A DNA stretch of 64,000 bases, taken from contig CP016836.1 of the NCBI GenBank assembly GCA_002240395.1, positions 1,860,001 through 1,924,000 of the forward strand, given 5' to 3'. A program made the translations under genes and the position numbers. The notes beneath the pieces are model-generated. The model was not told the DNA's origin. It searched no databases and was given only the letters and a program-made list of their open reading frames with translations. Origin of the DNA: Xanthomonas citri pv. mangiferaeindicae. Lineage in GTDB: Bacteria; Pseudomonadota; Gammaproteobacteria; Xanthomonadales; Xanthomonadaceae. This document shows positions 8,080 through 17,283 of the stretch, in pieces (position 1 is the first letter of the stretch; each line of letters begins with the position of its first letter).

Positions 8080-10149
8080 ATGGCGCCCCAGACCCCATCA
8101 TCGTCGCGGCTGATGTCGCGTATGCGCGTCGTCGTTCTCGTCGCACTGGCCCTGCCGTTGGTCGGCCATGCCGCCGAGGGCATGTGGACGCTCGATAATC
8201 TGCCGCGCGACGCGCTCAAGGCGCAGTACGGCTTCTCGCCCGATCAGGCCTGGGTCGATCACGCGATGCAGTCGTCGGTGCGCCTGGCCGGCGGCTGCTC
8301 GGGCTCGTTCGTCTCGCCCGACGGCCTGGTGCTGACCAATGCCCATTGCGTGGTCGGCTGCGTGCAGGGCTTGTCGTCGCCGCAGCGCGATCTGCAGAAC
8401 GCGGGCTTCGTCGCCGCTGCCCGCGGCGAAGAGCTGCAATGCCCGGCCGAGGAGCTCAACGTGCTGCGCGCGATCACCGATGTCAGTGCGCGCGTGGCCA
8501 CGGCCGCCGAGGGCAAGCAGGGTCAGGCTTACATCGACGCGCGCAACGCCGAGAAGGCGCGCATCGAGTCCGAATGCGTCGGCAATGCGGCCGACACCAC
8601 GCGCTGCGACGTGGTGGAGCTCTACAACGGCGGCCAGCAGCATCTTTACCGCTACCACCGCTATTCGGACGTGCGGTTGGTGTTCTCGCCCGAGTATGCG
8701 GTCGGCTTTTTCGGCGGGGATCCGGACAATTTCAATTTCCCGCGCTACAACCTCGATGCCGCGCTGCTGCGCGCCTATGAGGACGGCAAGCCGGCCAACG
8801 TCGAACATCACTTCACGCTCAAGCCCGAAGGCGCGCAGGCCGGCGACCTGGTGATGGTCACCGGCCACCCGGGCCGCACCCAGCGCCAGCTCACCGTCGC
8901 CCAGTTGGAGACAGTGCGCGATGTCAGCCTGATCAATACCCTGCTGTGGCTGGCCGAGCGCCGTGCGATGCTCGGCGAGTACGGCCGGCTCGATGAGGAG
9001 GCCGCCCGCCAGGCGCAATCGGATCTGACGTTCACCGACAACAGCTACAAGGTCTATCGCGGCCAGTTGCAGGCGCTGCTCGATCCGCAGGTGTTTGCCG
9101 CCAAGCGCGCCGAGGAAGCGCGGCTGCGCGAGGGTGTCGATGCCACGCCATGGCGCGAGGTTGAGGCCGCGCAGGTCACCGCGCGGCAGATCGCGGTGCC
9201 CTACATGCTGCTCGAACAGGGCCGGGGCTTCGACTCGCGGCTGTTCTCGATCGCGCGCACGCTGGTGCGTGGCGCCGACGAGCGCGCCAAGCCCAACGAC
9301 GCGCGGTTGCCGGAGTTCCACGACGCCGGCCAGGGACGCCTGCGCCAGACGCTGCTGAGCACCGCGCCCGTCTACCCAGCGTTCGAGACCGCCAAGCTCA
9401 CCTGGTCGCTGACCAAGCTGCGCGAACTGCTCGGCACCGACGACCCGCTGGTCAAGTCGGTGCTTGGCGACCGCTCGCCGGCGCAGGTGGCCAAAGCGCT
9501 GGTCGAAGGCTCGACGCTGGCCGATGTCGCCGAGCGCGAACGCCTGTGGACAGGCGGCGCCGCGGCGATCGCGGCGTCCGACGACCCCTTCATCCGGCTC
9601 GCGCGTGCGGTCGATGCGCCGGCGCGTGCGGTGCGCCAGCGCCAGGAAGCGGAGGTGGGTGCGATCGAGTCGCGCGCTGCGACGCAGATCGCCAAAGTGC
9701 GCTTCGACAAGCTCGGCACGACGGTCTATCCGGATGCGACGTTCACGCTGCGGCTGTCGTACGGCGATATCGCCGGCTGGGAAGAGAACGGCAAGGCGAT
9801 CACGCCGTTCACGACGATGGCGGGTGTGTTCGCCCGCAACACCGGTGCGGCGCCGTACGCGCTGCCGCAGCGCTGGCTGGATGCCCAGGCGCGGATCGCC
9901 GGCGACACGCGCTTCAACTTCGTCAGCACCAACGACATCATCGGCGGCAATTCCGGCAGTCCGGTGATCGATCGCGACGCGCGGGTCGTCGGCCTGGCGT
10001 TCGACGGCAACATCCATTCGCTCGGCGGCAGCTTCTGGTACGACCCGACGCGCAATCGCACGGTGTCGGTCCACAGTGGCGCGATCGTCGAGGCGCTGAA
10101 GTCGGTGTACGGTGCCGATCCGCTGGTGGACGAACTGCTGCGCAAGTAA
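8080..10149 (+). CDS. S46 family dipeptidyl-peptidase (DPP7/DAP BII-like)
   Basis: Secreted serine exopeptidase that removes dipeptides from peptide N-termini in the periplasm, 689 residues. The start at 8080 is chosen for the CGGAGAG ribosome site six bases upstream; a signal peptide ends near GHAAEGMW. The chymotrypsin-like fold is marked by LTNAHCVVGC with catalytic His89 and GGNSGSPVID with catalytic Ser625. Eighteen residues after the serine is Gly643 (AFDGN), which in this family goes with DPP7-type preference for hydrophobic residues, rather than the Arg of Asp/Glu-specific DPP11. The Pseudoxanthomonas DAP BII enzyme is a known relative. Monocistronic, with a terminator-like hairpin after it. 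Confidence 0.92.
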   Translation: MAPQTPSSSRLMSRMRVVVLVALALPLVGHAAEGMWTLDNLPRDALKAQYGFSPDQAWVDHAMQSSVRLAGGCSGSFVSPDGLVLTNAHCVVGCVQGLSSPQRDLQNAGFVAAARGEELQCPAEELNVLRAITDVSARVATAAEGKQGQAYIDARNAEKARIESECVGNAADTTRCDVVELYNGGQQHLYRYHRYSDVRLVFSPEYAVGFFGGDPDNFNFPRYNLDAALLRAYEDGKPANVEHHFTLKPEGAQAGDLVMVTGHPGRTQRQLTVAQLETVRDVSLINTLLWLAERRAMLGEYGRLDEEAARQAQSDLTFTDNSYKVYRGQLQALLDPQVFAAKRAEEARLREGVDATPWREVEAAQVTARQIAVPYMLLEQGRGFDSRLFSIARTLVRGADERAKPNDARLPEFHDAGQGRLRQTLLSTAPVYPAFETAKLTWSLTKLRELLGTDDPLVKSVLGDRSPAQVAKALVEGSTLADVAERERLWTGGAAAIAASDDPFIRLARAVDAPARAVRQRQEAEVGAIESRAATQIAKVRFDKLGTTVYPDATFTLRLSYGDIAGWEENGKAITPFTTMAGVFARNTGAAPYALPQRWLDAQARIAGDTRFNFVSTNDIIGGNSGSPVIDRDARVVGLAFDGNIHSLGGSFWYDPTRNRTVSVHSGAIVEALKSVYGADPLVDELLRK

Positions 10150-10162
10150 CCCATGGCCGCTG

Positions 10163-10196
10163 CACGCACGGCGCCTCAGACCGGGCGCCGTGCGTG
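10163..10196. terminator. Bidirectional terminator-like hairpin
   Basis: Arms CACGCACGGCGC (10163-10174) and GCGCCGTGCGTG (10185-10196) form a perfect 12-bp stem between two convergent genes (S46 peptidase and oxidoreductase). The T content after it is weak. Confidence 0.55.
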
Positions 10197-10270
10197 TGTT
10201 CAACCATAAATGCGATCACCCGCACGCGACCCGCGGCCTCGCATCCGGCGCCGCAGACCAGGCGCTATCG

Positions 10271-11311
10271 CTACAGCGCCACGACCTGTCCGCGCGCGGC
10301 GCTGTCGATGCCGGCCTGCAGCACCCGCATGACATCGAGCGCCTCGTCGAGCGCGACCGGAAGGCGTGCGCCATCAGCGATCGCCGCACGCAGGCCGGCG
10401 TAGTAATGGCGATAGTCGCCGGCCGGGGTGGACGAGGGCGCCTCGTGCACCGTGCCGTCATCGCCGACGCGCAGCAAGCGACCGGGCGCGGGGTCGATTC
10501 CCCAATCCGGCCCGCCCGGACGCTGCCCGGCGCGCAAGGCGGCCTCTTGCGGGTCCAGGCCGTGCTTGAACCAACTGCCGCCGGTGCCGTGCACCGCGAA
10601 GCGCAAGCCGGCGCCGGGGACCAGCGCGCCGGCGTGCAGCACCACGCGCAGACGGCCGTAGCGCAGCACGACGTGAAACCAGTCGTCGACCTGCGCAGCG
10701 TCGCGCTGCAGTGCGATGTCGGCCTGCACCGCATCGGGCAGGCCGAACAGTTGCAGCGCCTGGTCGACCAGATGCGGTCCCAGATCGAGCCAGATCCCTG
10801 CGCCGGGCCCGGCGCGGTCGCGCCAGCGATCTGGCACATCGGGCCGAAAGCGGTCGAAATGCGAATGGACCTCGGCGATGCGACCGAGCGTGCCTGCCGC
10901 GACGAGTGCGCGCAGTGCCAGAAAATCCGCATCCCAGCGCCGGTTGTGGAACACGCTGAGCAGGCGGCCGGACGCGCGTGCGGCCTCGGCAACGGAGTGC
11001 GCCTCGTCCAGATCGATCGCCATCGGTTTGTCGATCACGACGTGACGTCCGGCGGCGAGCGCGGCGATCGCCAGCGGCGCATGGGTGGCGTTGGGCGAGG
11101 CGAGCACGACCAGGTCGATCGCCGGGTCGATGAGTACGGCGTGCGGATCGGCGCGCACGCGCGCATCGGGGTGATCGGCGTGCACGCGGTCCGGGTCGCG
11201 GGAGACCACCGTGTGCAGCCGCAAGCCGGGCGTGGCCGCGATCAACGGCGCATGGAACACCCGGCCGGCGAGGCCGTACCCGACCAGCGCGACCTGCAGC
11301 GCGTCGCCCAT
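10271..11311 (-). CDS. Gfo/Idh/MocA family NAD(P)-dependent oxidoreductase
   Basis: Cytoplasmic sugar- or inositol-type dehydrogenase, 346 residues. The N-terminal Rossmann fold shows VALVGYGLAGRVFHAPLI, then SPNATHAPLAIAALAAGRHVVIDKP with the EKP/DKP-type lysine that helps bind the nicotinamide and substrate, then FHNRRWDADFLALR and LDLGPHLVDQAL, the last with the family's catalytic DxGxH histidine. Its overall form is closest to the YdgJ-like branch. It is transcribed with the DUF2782 lipoprotein seven bases upstream. The substrate is unknown. Confidence 0.9.
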   Translation of the reverse strand: MGDALQVALVGYGLAGRVFHAPLIAATPGLRLHTVVSRDPDRVHADHPDARVRADPHAVLIDPAIDLVVLASPNATHAPLAIAALAAGRHVVIDKPMAIDLDEAHSVAEAARASGRLLSVFHNRRWDADFLALRALVAAGTLGRIAEVHSHFDRFRPDVPDRWRDRAGPGAGIWLDLGPHLVDQALQLFGLPDAVQADIALQRDAAQVDDWFHVVLRYGRLRVVLHAGALVPGAGLRFAVHGTGGSWFKHGLDPQEAALRAGQRPGGPDWGIDPAPGRLLRVGDDGTVHEAPSSTPAGDYRHYYAGLRAAIADGARLPVALDEALDVMRVLQAGIDSAARGQVVAL

Positions 11312-11318
11312 TGCGGGC

Positions 11319-11612
11319 TTACCAGCCGAACAGCTTGAAGTAGGTCTGCGGGACGTCGTCGCGGTCGCTGTCGATGCTGCCGTCGCCGTCGCGGTCGTAG
11401 AGGAAGTACGCAGGACCGCGCGAAGGCACGACCTGCACCGCGCGCAATTGGCCGGCCACGCGGAACTCGGTGATGCGGTCGCCGTTGGATTCGGTCCGGG
11501 TCACCTGCTCGGCGTCGGCCGGGATGCCGTCAGGCAGCGTGCCGCCGGGACTGGCGCAAGCGGACAACCCCAGCAGCGCGATCGCGAGCACAGCGGTACG
11601 GGAGGCGGACAT
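11319..11612 (-). CDS. DUF2782 lipoprotein
   Basis: A 97-residue predicted lipoprotein: signal sequence with lipobox LSAC (Cys about residue 19), then the short DUF2782 core ITEFRVAGQLRAVQVVPSRG followed by AYFLYDRDGDGSID. DUF2782 genes are often near polA in gammaproteobacteria, as here. Function unknown. It probably shares a transcript with the oxidoreductase downstream. Confidence 0.8.
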   Translation of the reverse strand: MSASRTAVLAIALLGLSACASPGGTLPDGIPADAEQVTRTESNGDRITEFRVAGQLRAVQVVPSRGPAYFLYDRDGDGSIDSDRDDVPQTYFKLFGW

Positions 11613-11684
11613 GGCAGATCTCCAGCGGGCGGACCGCCATTATGCGCGCACGGCGTGCAACTGCCGTGCGCGCACCAGTGGCGG

Positions 11685-13349
11685 CTATTGCAAGGGGTCG
11701 TAGCTGAAGAGCCACAGCTGCGTGTTGCCCTGCTGCACGCCGGCGCTGCTGTGGAACTGGCCGGGCGTGGTCAACTCGCCGACGAAGGTGTAGCGCCGTC
11801 CGGTCTCCAGTCGTCCACCGGGCATCAGCTGCTCGGTCTGCGGCTGCATGTACAGCGTGACCTCGTTGCCTTCCTCGGTTTCGACCACAAGGGCGCGCCA
11901 GCGGCCATCCTTGAGGATCGCCTCGTTGACCTTGAACTGCGCCGGTGACGGCTGCAGGTTCTTGACCGTCGCGCTGAAGCGCACCAGTGCGCCGATGGTC
12001 TGATCGCGTGCGTCGTCCCACGGCCGTCCGGCCGCGCGCTCGGCCTGACGTTCGGCGGTGTAGTCGACGATCTCCTGGATGTCGTTGAAGCGGATCCGGA
12101 AGGTCCGGCCGCTGCTGGTGAGCACCCGCACCTGGGATTCGACGATGTTGAGCAGGCTCCGGGTCGAGATGCCGCAGCCGTCGTCGTCCAGGCAGTAACG
12201 CTGCCAGGTCTCGGTCGTCCAACTGTCGAATTGCTTGGGCGGATTGCCGAACTCGAGCTGCTTGGCCACGCCGGGCGCATAGGCGACCGCTGAGGTGCCC
12301 TGGTTGGGCGCAACGACGAACACGCCGCCGTTGCCCAAGTCCAGCTTGCCGATGCGCAGCTGGCGCAGCATCGTCCAGGCATAGTCCTGCGCACTCATGC
12401 CGTGCAGGTCGTCGACGACCAGCAGCGCCAGCTCGATGCCCTGCTTCTGCGCCAGGTCATAGAGCGTTGCCTCCAGGCCCTTGAGCAGCTCGGGGTCGAG
12501 CCGCCCGGTCTCGTCGACGACGAAACGGCCGTACTTGAGCGGGATCGTCGTGGCCGATGGCGCCGGCAGGTGGACGGTGGCGCTGCGGGCCGGGGGCGGC
12601 GCCTGCGGCGGCGCAGTGCCGGTGCCCGCACCGGCCTGGCAACCGCTCTGCCCGGCCTGGGTGCAGGCCTCCATCCAGCCGTCCTGGATCGCCGCCAACC
12701 GGTCGTTGCGGGCCGGATGGGTCGCGGTGACGTGATCGGCGCCCAGCGACTGCATCGCGCTCTTGGCATCGGCGAGGCTGGCGCCCATGCGCTGCAGCAC
12801 GAAGCCGCTGAACTTGTCGGCCTCCAGTTCGATCGGCGGCTGGCTGCCGGTGCCGGTGATCGTGTGCCCGGACAGGTGGTGGCCGATCTCGTGCGCCATG
12901 ATGCTCACCGGCGCCCAGGGGTTGCCGTTGGTCGCCGCGCGGACCTCGCCGAGAAAATCGCGGTTGAAGGCGATCACCCGCTGCGGGACCCGCTGTTCGT
13001 CGAGCAGGATCACCGCGGCGGCATTGGCGACCGGGCCTTCGGTGACCACGAAGTTCTGCGGCAGGCCGGTATAGCCCATGACGCGTTCGACCATGCTGCG
13101 GCAATCGGCCGGCGGCGTGCCGGTCAGCGTCGCCGGGTCCAGGCGTTCGGGGCGGCCGTCGTAGGAGCAGGCCTGCAGCGTCGAAGCGAGCTGCTCGACG
13201 AGTTCGGCGCGACTGGGGGCCGCCGTGCCTGACGCGGCGGTGGGCGCGGCGGGCGCCGCATCGCGGTCGCCGCAGGCGACGAGCAGCAGGGCCAGCGGCA
13301 GAGCGGCCGGCAACGGGCGGACCAGGCGGTGCAGGGAGCGTCGGGACAT
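11685..13349 (-). CDS. Lipoprotein fusion: HExxH metalloprotease-like + TPM domain
   Basis: A 554-residue predicted lipoprotein (lipobox LVAC) with two joined modules. The first (about residues 60-220) is a zincin-like domain with HEIGHHLSGH, the HExxH zinc motif, plus ELEADKFSGF further on, which fits the third ligand of M48-type peptidases, and ATHPARNDRL. The second (about 270-420) reads GRFVVDETGRLDPELLKGLE...ELALLVVDDL...RIGKLDLGNGGVFVVAPN, a TPM_phosphatase domain. The rest is a beta-rich C-terminal region. The start at 13349 has AGAGGAA upstream, and precedes the signal peptide directly. It likely acts at the envelope in membrane-protein or envelope quality control, an inference from the two domains. 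Confidence 0.8.
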   Translation of the reverse strand: MSRRSLHRLVRPLPAALPLALLLVACGDRDAAPAAPTAASGTAAPSRAELVEQLASTLQACSYDGRPERLDPATLTGTPPADCRSMVERVMGYTGLPQNFVVTEGPVANAAAVILLDEQRVPQRVIAFNRDFLGEVRAATNGNPWAPVSIMAHEIGHHLSGHTITGTGSQPPIELEADKFSGFVLQRMGASLADAKSAMQSLGADHVTATHPARNDRLAAIQDGWMEACTQAGQSGCQAGAGTGTAPPQAPPPARSATVHLPAPSATTIPLKYGRFVVDETGRLDPELLKGLEATLYDLAQKQGIELALLVVDDLHGMSAQDYAWTMLRQLRIGKLDLGNGGVFVVAPNQGTSAVAYAPGVAKQLEFGNPPKQFDSWTTETWQRYCLDDDGCGISTRSLLNIVESQVRVLTSSGRTFRIRFNDIQEIVDYTAERQAERAAGRPWDDARDQTIGALVRFSATVKNLQPSPAQFKVNEAILKDGRWRALVVETEEGNEVTLYMQPQTEQLMPGGRLETGRRYTFVGELTTPGQFHSSAGVQQGNTQLWLFSYDPLQ

Positions 13350-13380
13350 GGGCGTTTCCTCTGGCAGTCGGTCGGGAAGA

Positions 13381-14166
13381 TCAGGTGGCGCGCGCGTACA
13401 GCAGCGCGACGATGGCGTGGACATAGGCGCGGCGCAGCAGCCAGTCGATGGCGACGAACACCGCCAGCGCCAGCGCCAGGCGCCAGGCGTCGCGGCGCAG
13501 GTCGAGTTCGAAGAACTGGTGGAACGCGAGTGCCAGCACGACGGCTTTGACCGCGTACATGTACCACTTGGCGGCTTCGCGCCAGGGCAGCACCAGCGCC
13601 GGGTCGCGGATGACCAGCAGCGGCAGTTGGTTGACCAGATTCAGGCCGATGATCACCGCATACGCATAGGCGGCCAGCACCAGATGCTCGACGAGGTTGT
13701 AGCGGCGACGCCCGAACACCAGCAGCGAGCTGGCGACGACGGCGAAGATGCCCAGCGTGAACGTCCAGTTGGCGTAGCGCTGCATCATCGCCATCGCGCC
13801 CAGGTAAGACTGGTCGCCCGCGCGCAGGAAGCCTGTGGTGTCGAGCACCAGCAGCAACAGCGCCACGCTGATCAGCAGTAGCTTGAGCGGATGCACGTGG
13901 CGGCTGCGCGCGCCCTCGACGTACTCGCGCGCAACGGTGCCCGGGCGCAGCAGCAGGCGCCCGGCGGTGCGTGCGACCGACAATTCGAACAGGCGCCATT
14001 TCTGCCAGGTCTCCTGGCGCAGGTCGCCCAGCCCCAGGCGATGGGCGGCCTTCTGACCGCACTGGCCGCAGTACGGCGCGCCGCCGCGGGCCGCGCCGCA
14101 ATTGCGGCAGGCGTCGCGGGCCGCCCAGTCCACCGTCGGCGGTGTGCCGGGATCGGGCACCGTCAT
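13381..14166 (-). CDS. DUF3667 zinc-ribbon membrane protein
   Basis: A 261-residue membrane protein. The N-terminal CRNCGAARGG...YCGQCGQ is a four-cysteine zinc ribbon, followed by FELSVARTAGRLLLRPGTVAREYVEGARSRHVHPLKLLLI, the DUF3667 signature, then about five hydrophobic segments. The ATG at 14166 is chosen because GGGAG precedes it and the family begins close to the zinc ribbon. It ends 31 bases before the metalloprotease-TPM lipoprotein start, so the two are probably cotranscribed. Function unknown. Confidence 0.82.
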   Translation of the reverse strand: MTVPDPGTPPTVDWAARDACRNCGAARGGAPYCGQCGQKAAHRLGLGDLRQETWQKWRLFELSVARTAGRLLLRPGTVAREYVEGARSRHVHPLKLLLISVALLLLVLDTTGFLRAGDQSYLGAMAMMQRYANWTFTLGIFAVVASSLLVFGRRRYNLVEHLVLAAYAYAVIIGLNLVNQLPLLVIRDPALVLPWREAAKWYMYAVKAVVLALAFHQFFELDLRRDAWRLALALAVFVAIDWLLRRAYVHAIVALLYARAT

Positions 14167-14390
14167 TGCGCAGCTCCCGGCTGCGGCGCGCATTGGACGA
14201 AAGGCCGCCCCGAAGGCCGGCCATGGCAGGCGATGGTCATCCAGACCCCCTTGGCAGGGGGCGATTATCGCGACACAGCGTTCGGATTCCGTCATCGTCG
14301 GTATGCCCGGCGGGGTCGGGAGGGTGAACGGCCCGGTCCGGCCGACGGGGTCGAACGCGGCGCCCACAGCCGACGCCGTAGAATCTGCGG

Positions 14391-17117
14391 ATGACGAAAC
14401 GCCTGATTCTGATCGACGGGTCCTCGTACCTGTACCGCGCCTTCCATGCCCTGCCGCCGCTGTCCAACGCCGATGGCGAGCCGACCGGCGCGCTGTTTGG
14501 CGTGGTCAATATGCTGCGCGCCACGCTCAAGGAGGCGCCCGACTACGCGGCCTTCGTGGTCGATGCGCCGGGGCGCACCTTTCGCGACGATCTCTACGCC
14601 GCCTACAAGGCCAACCGCCCGCCGATGCCCGATGACCTGCGCGCGCAGGTCGATCCGATGTGCGACATCGTCGAGGCGCTGGGCTTCCCGATCCTGCGCA
14701 TGCCCGGCGTCGAAGCCGACGACGTGATCGGCACGCTCGCCGTGCAGGCCGCCGAGGCCGGTATCGCGACCACGATCTCGACCGGCGACAAGGACTTCGC
14801 TCAGCTGGTGCGCCCGGGCATCACCCTGGTCAACACGATGAGCGGCAGCCGCATGGACAGCGAGGCGGCGGTGCACGACAAGTTCGGCGTCCGCCCCGAC
14901 CAGATCGTCGACATGCTCGCGCTGATGGGCGACAGCATCGACAACATCCCCGGCGTGCCCAAGTGCGGGCCGAAGACCGCGGCCAAGTGGCTGGCCGAGT
15001 ACGAGTCGCTCGACGGCGTGATCGCGGCCGCGGCCAACATCAAGGGCAAGATCGGCGAGAACCTGCGCGAAGTGCTGGACCAGTTGCCGCTCAGCCGCAC
15101 GCTGGCGACGATCCGCACCGACGTGCCGCTCGACGGTGGGCCCGACACCCTGGTGCTGCGCCAACCCGCGACCGACGCGCTGCGCGGGCTCTACGCCCGC
15201 TACGGCTTCACCCAGGCGCTGCGCGAGCTCGAAGGCGGCGGTCCGGCCGCGGCCGCTGCGACGACGGCGCCGGCACCGCCGGTCGAGGTCGACCCGGCGC
15301 TGTCGGCACCGGGCGAGTACGAGACCGTGCTCACGACCGAGCGTCTCGAGGCCTGGATCGCCCAGTTGCGCGATGCCGAGGAGTTCGCGTTCGACACCGA
15401 GACCGACGCGCTCGATGCGATGCGTTCCAACCTGGTCGGCTTGAGCGTGGCGGTCGAGCCGGGTCGGGCGGCCTACATTCCGCTCGGGCACGACTATCCG
15501 GGCGCGCCCGCCCAGCTCGATCGCACCCAGGTGCTCGAGGCGCTGCGGCCGGTGCTCGAGGACCCGGCGCGGCGCAAGCTCGGCCAGCACGGCAAGTACG
15601 ACTTGCATGTGCTGCGTCGGCACGGGATCGCCCTGCGCGGCTACGCGGACGACACCCTGCTCGAGAGCTTCGTGCTCGATGCCGGCATCGCCCGTCACGA
15701 CATGGACTCGCTGGCCAAGCGGCATCTGGGCGTGGATACGATCCGCTTCGAGGACGTCGCCGGGAAGGGCGCCAAGCAGATCTCGTTCTCGCAGGTCGCC
15801 ATCGACGACGCGACCCGCTACGCCGCCGAGGATGCCGACATCACCTTGCGCCTGCATCGCGTGCTCAAGCCGCGGGTCGAGGCCGAACCGGGCCTGGCGC
15901 GGGTCTACGGCGAGATCGAGATGCCGCTGGTGCCGGTGCTCTCCCGGATCGAGGCCAACGGCGTGTGCATCGACGTCGACGAACTGCGCCGACAGAGCGC
16001 CGACCTGTCCAAGCGCATGCTCGCCGCGCAGCAGAAGGCGACCGAGTTGGCCGGGCGCACGTTCAATCTCGACTCGCCCAAGCAGGTCTGCGCGCTGCTG
16101 TTCGAGGAACTGGGTCTGCCGGCGGTCGTCAAGACGCCCAAGGGCCAACCCAGTGCCAACGAAGAGGCGTTGGAGGCGATCGCCGACCAGCACGAGTTGC
16201 CGCGGGTGATCCTCGAGTACCGCAGCCTGGCCAAACTGCGCGGGACCTATGTCGACAAGCTGCCGGAGATGATCAATCCCGACACCGGCCGCGTGCACAC
16301 CAGCTACCACCAGGCCGGCGCGGCGACCGGGCGGCTGTCGTCGTCCGATCCCAACCTGCAGAACATCCCGATCCGGACCGACGACGGCCGCCGCATCCGC
16401 CGTGCCTTCGTCGCGCCGCCCGGCCGCCGGCTGGTCGCGTGCGATTACTCGCAGATCGAGCTGCGGATCATGGCCCACCTGTCCGAGGACGCTGGTCTGA
16501 TCGGCGCGTTCGAGACCGGGGTCGACGTGCACCGCGCGACCGCGGCCGAGGTCTTCGGCCGGCCGCTCGACCAAGTGACGGCGAACGAGCGCCGCGCCGC
16601 CAAGGCGATCAACTTCGGGCTGATGTACGGCATGAGCGCGTTCGGCTTGGCACGCAATCTCGGCGTCGGCCGCGGCGAGGCCCAGGACTACATCGCGCTG
16701 TATTTCTCCCGCTATCCGGGCGTGCGCGATTTCATGGAGCGGACCCGCCAGCAGGCGCGCGAGACCGGCTTCGTCGAGACCGTGTTCGGGCGCCGCCTGA
16801 CGCTGGACTTCATCCAGCGCGGCAACGCCTCGCAGCGCGCGGGCGCCGAGCGCGCTGCGATCAACGCGCCGATGCAGGGCACCGCGGCGGACATCATCAA
16901 GCGCGCGATGGTCGCCGTCGACGACTGGCTGGCGGGCCATGCCGCGCAGGCCAAGATGATCCTGCAGGTGCATGACGAACTGGTATTCGAGGCCGATGCC
17001 GACTTCGTCGAGCCGCTGCTGGCCGGCGTGGTGCCGAGAATGACTGGGGCTGCCGAACTGCGGGTGCCGCTGGTGGTGGATTGCGGCGTCGGCGACAACT
17101 GGGATCAGGCGCACTGA
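14391..17117 (+). CDS. polA: DNA polymerase I
   Basis: Repair and Okazaki-fragment polymerase, 908 residues. The 5' nuclease domain starts at LILIDGSSYLYRAFHALPPL and includes GVEADDVIGTLA, STGDKDFAQLV and GDSIDNIPGVPKCGPKTA. The 3'-5' exonuclease looks active, with FAFDTETDAL (Asp335 and Glu337, matching E. coli D355/E357). The polymerase domain carries DYSQIELRIMAHLS, RRAAKAINFGLMYGMS (finger O-helix) and LQVHDELVFE (palm). It is divergent from the DUF3667 gene, and an sRNA candidate follows it. Confidence 0.97.
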   Translation: MTKRLILIDGSSYLYRAFHALPPLSNADGEPTGALFGVVNMLRATLKEAPDYAAFVVDAPGRTFRDDLYAAYKANRPPMPDDLRAQVDPMCDIVEALGFPILRMPGVEADDVIGTLAVQAAEAGIATTISTGDKDFAQLVRPGITLVNTMSGSRMDSEAAVHDKFGVRPDQIVDMLALMGDSIDNIPGVPKCGPKTAAKWLAEYESLDGVIAAAANIKGKIGENLREVLDQLPLSRTLATIRTDVPLDGGPDTLVLRQPATDALRGLYARYGFTQALRELEGGGPAAAAATTAPAPPVEVDPALSAPGEYETVLTTERLEAWIAQLRDAEEFAFDTETDALDAMRSNLVGLSVAVEPGRAAYIPLGHDYPGAPAQLDRTQVLEALRPVLEDPARRKLGQHGKYDLHVLRRHGIALRGYADDTLLESFVLDAGIARHDMDSLAKRHLGVDTIRFEDVAGKGAKQISFSQVAIDDATRYAAEDADITLRLHRVLKPRVEAEPGLARVYGEIEMPLVPVLSRIEANGVCIDVDELRRQSADLSKRMLAAQQKATELAGRTFNLDSPKQVCALLFEELGLPAVVKTPKGQPSANEEALEAIADQHELPRVILEYRSLAKLRGTYVDKLPEMINPDTGRVHTSYHQAGAATGRLSSSDPNLQNIPIRTDDGRRIRRAFVAPPGRRLVACDYSQIELRIMAHLSEDAGLIGAFETGVDVHRATAAEVFGRPLDQVTANERRAAKAINFGLMYGMSAFGLARNLGVGRGEAQDYIALYFSRYPGVRDFMERTRQQARETGFVETVFGRRLTLDFIQRGNASQRAGAERAAINAPMQGTAADIIKRAMVAVDDWLAGHAAQAKMILQVHDELVFEADADFVEPLLAGVVPRMTGAAELRVPLVVDCGVGDNWDQAH

Positions 17118-17271
17118 TCCCGGCCAGGCGGTGCGTGCGCACCTGGGCCGGCGCTGCTGGATTTGCCGCACTGCGGCACGTCGGAGAGTGCAGCGCGACG
17201 GAGTAAATGCAGCCTGAATTTGCCCGAAAATTGAATGCCGCCTTCACGAACCATCAATGCGTCGGGTGGTC

Positions 17272-17277
17272 TCATAC
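17272..17277 (+). promoter_or_regulatory. Candidate -10 box of the sX13-like sRNA
   Basis: CATACT lies about seven bases before the start predicted from the usual sX13 length. No good -35 was seen, so support is weak. Confidence 0.25.
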
Positions 17278-17283
17278 TCGCGA

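Noticed and set aside
14292..17171. 959-codon minus-strand ORF opposite polA
   Set aside because: Antisense shadow of polA with low-complexity composition.
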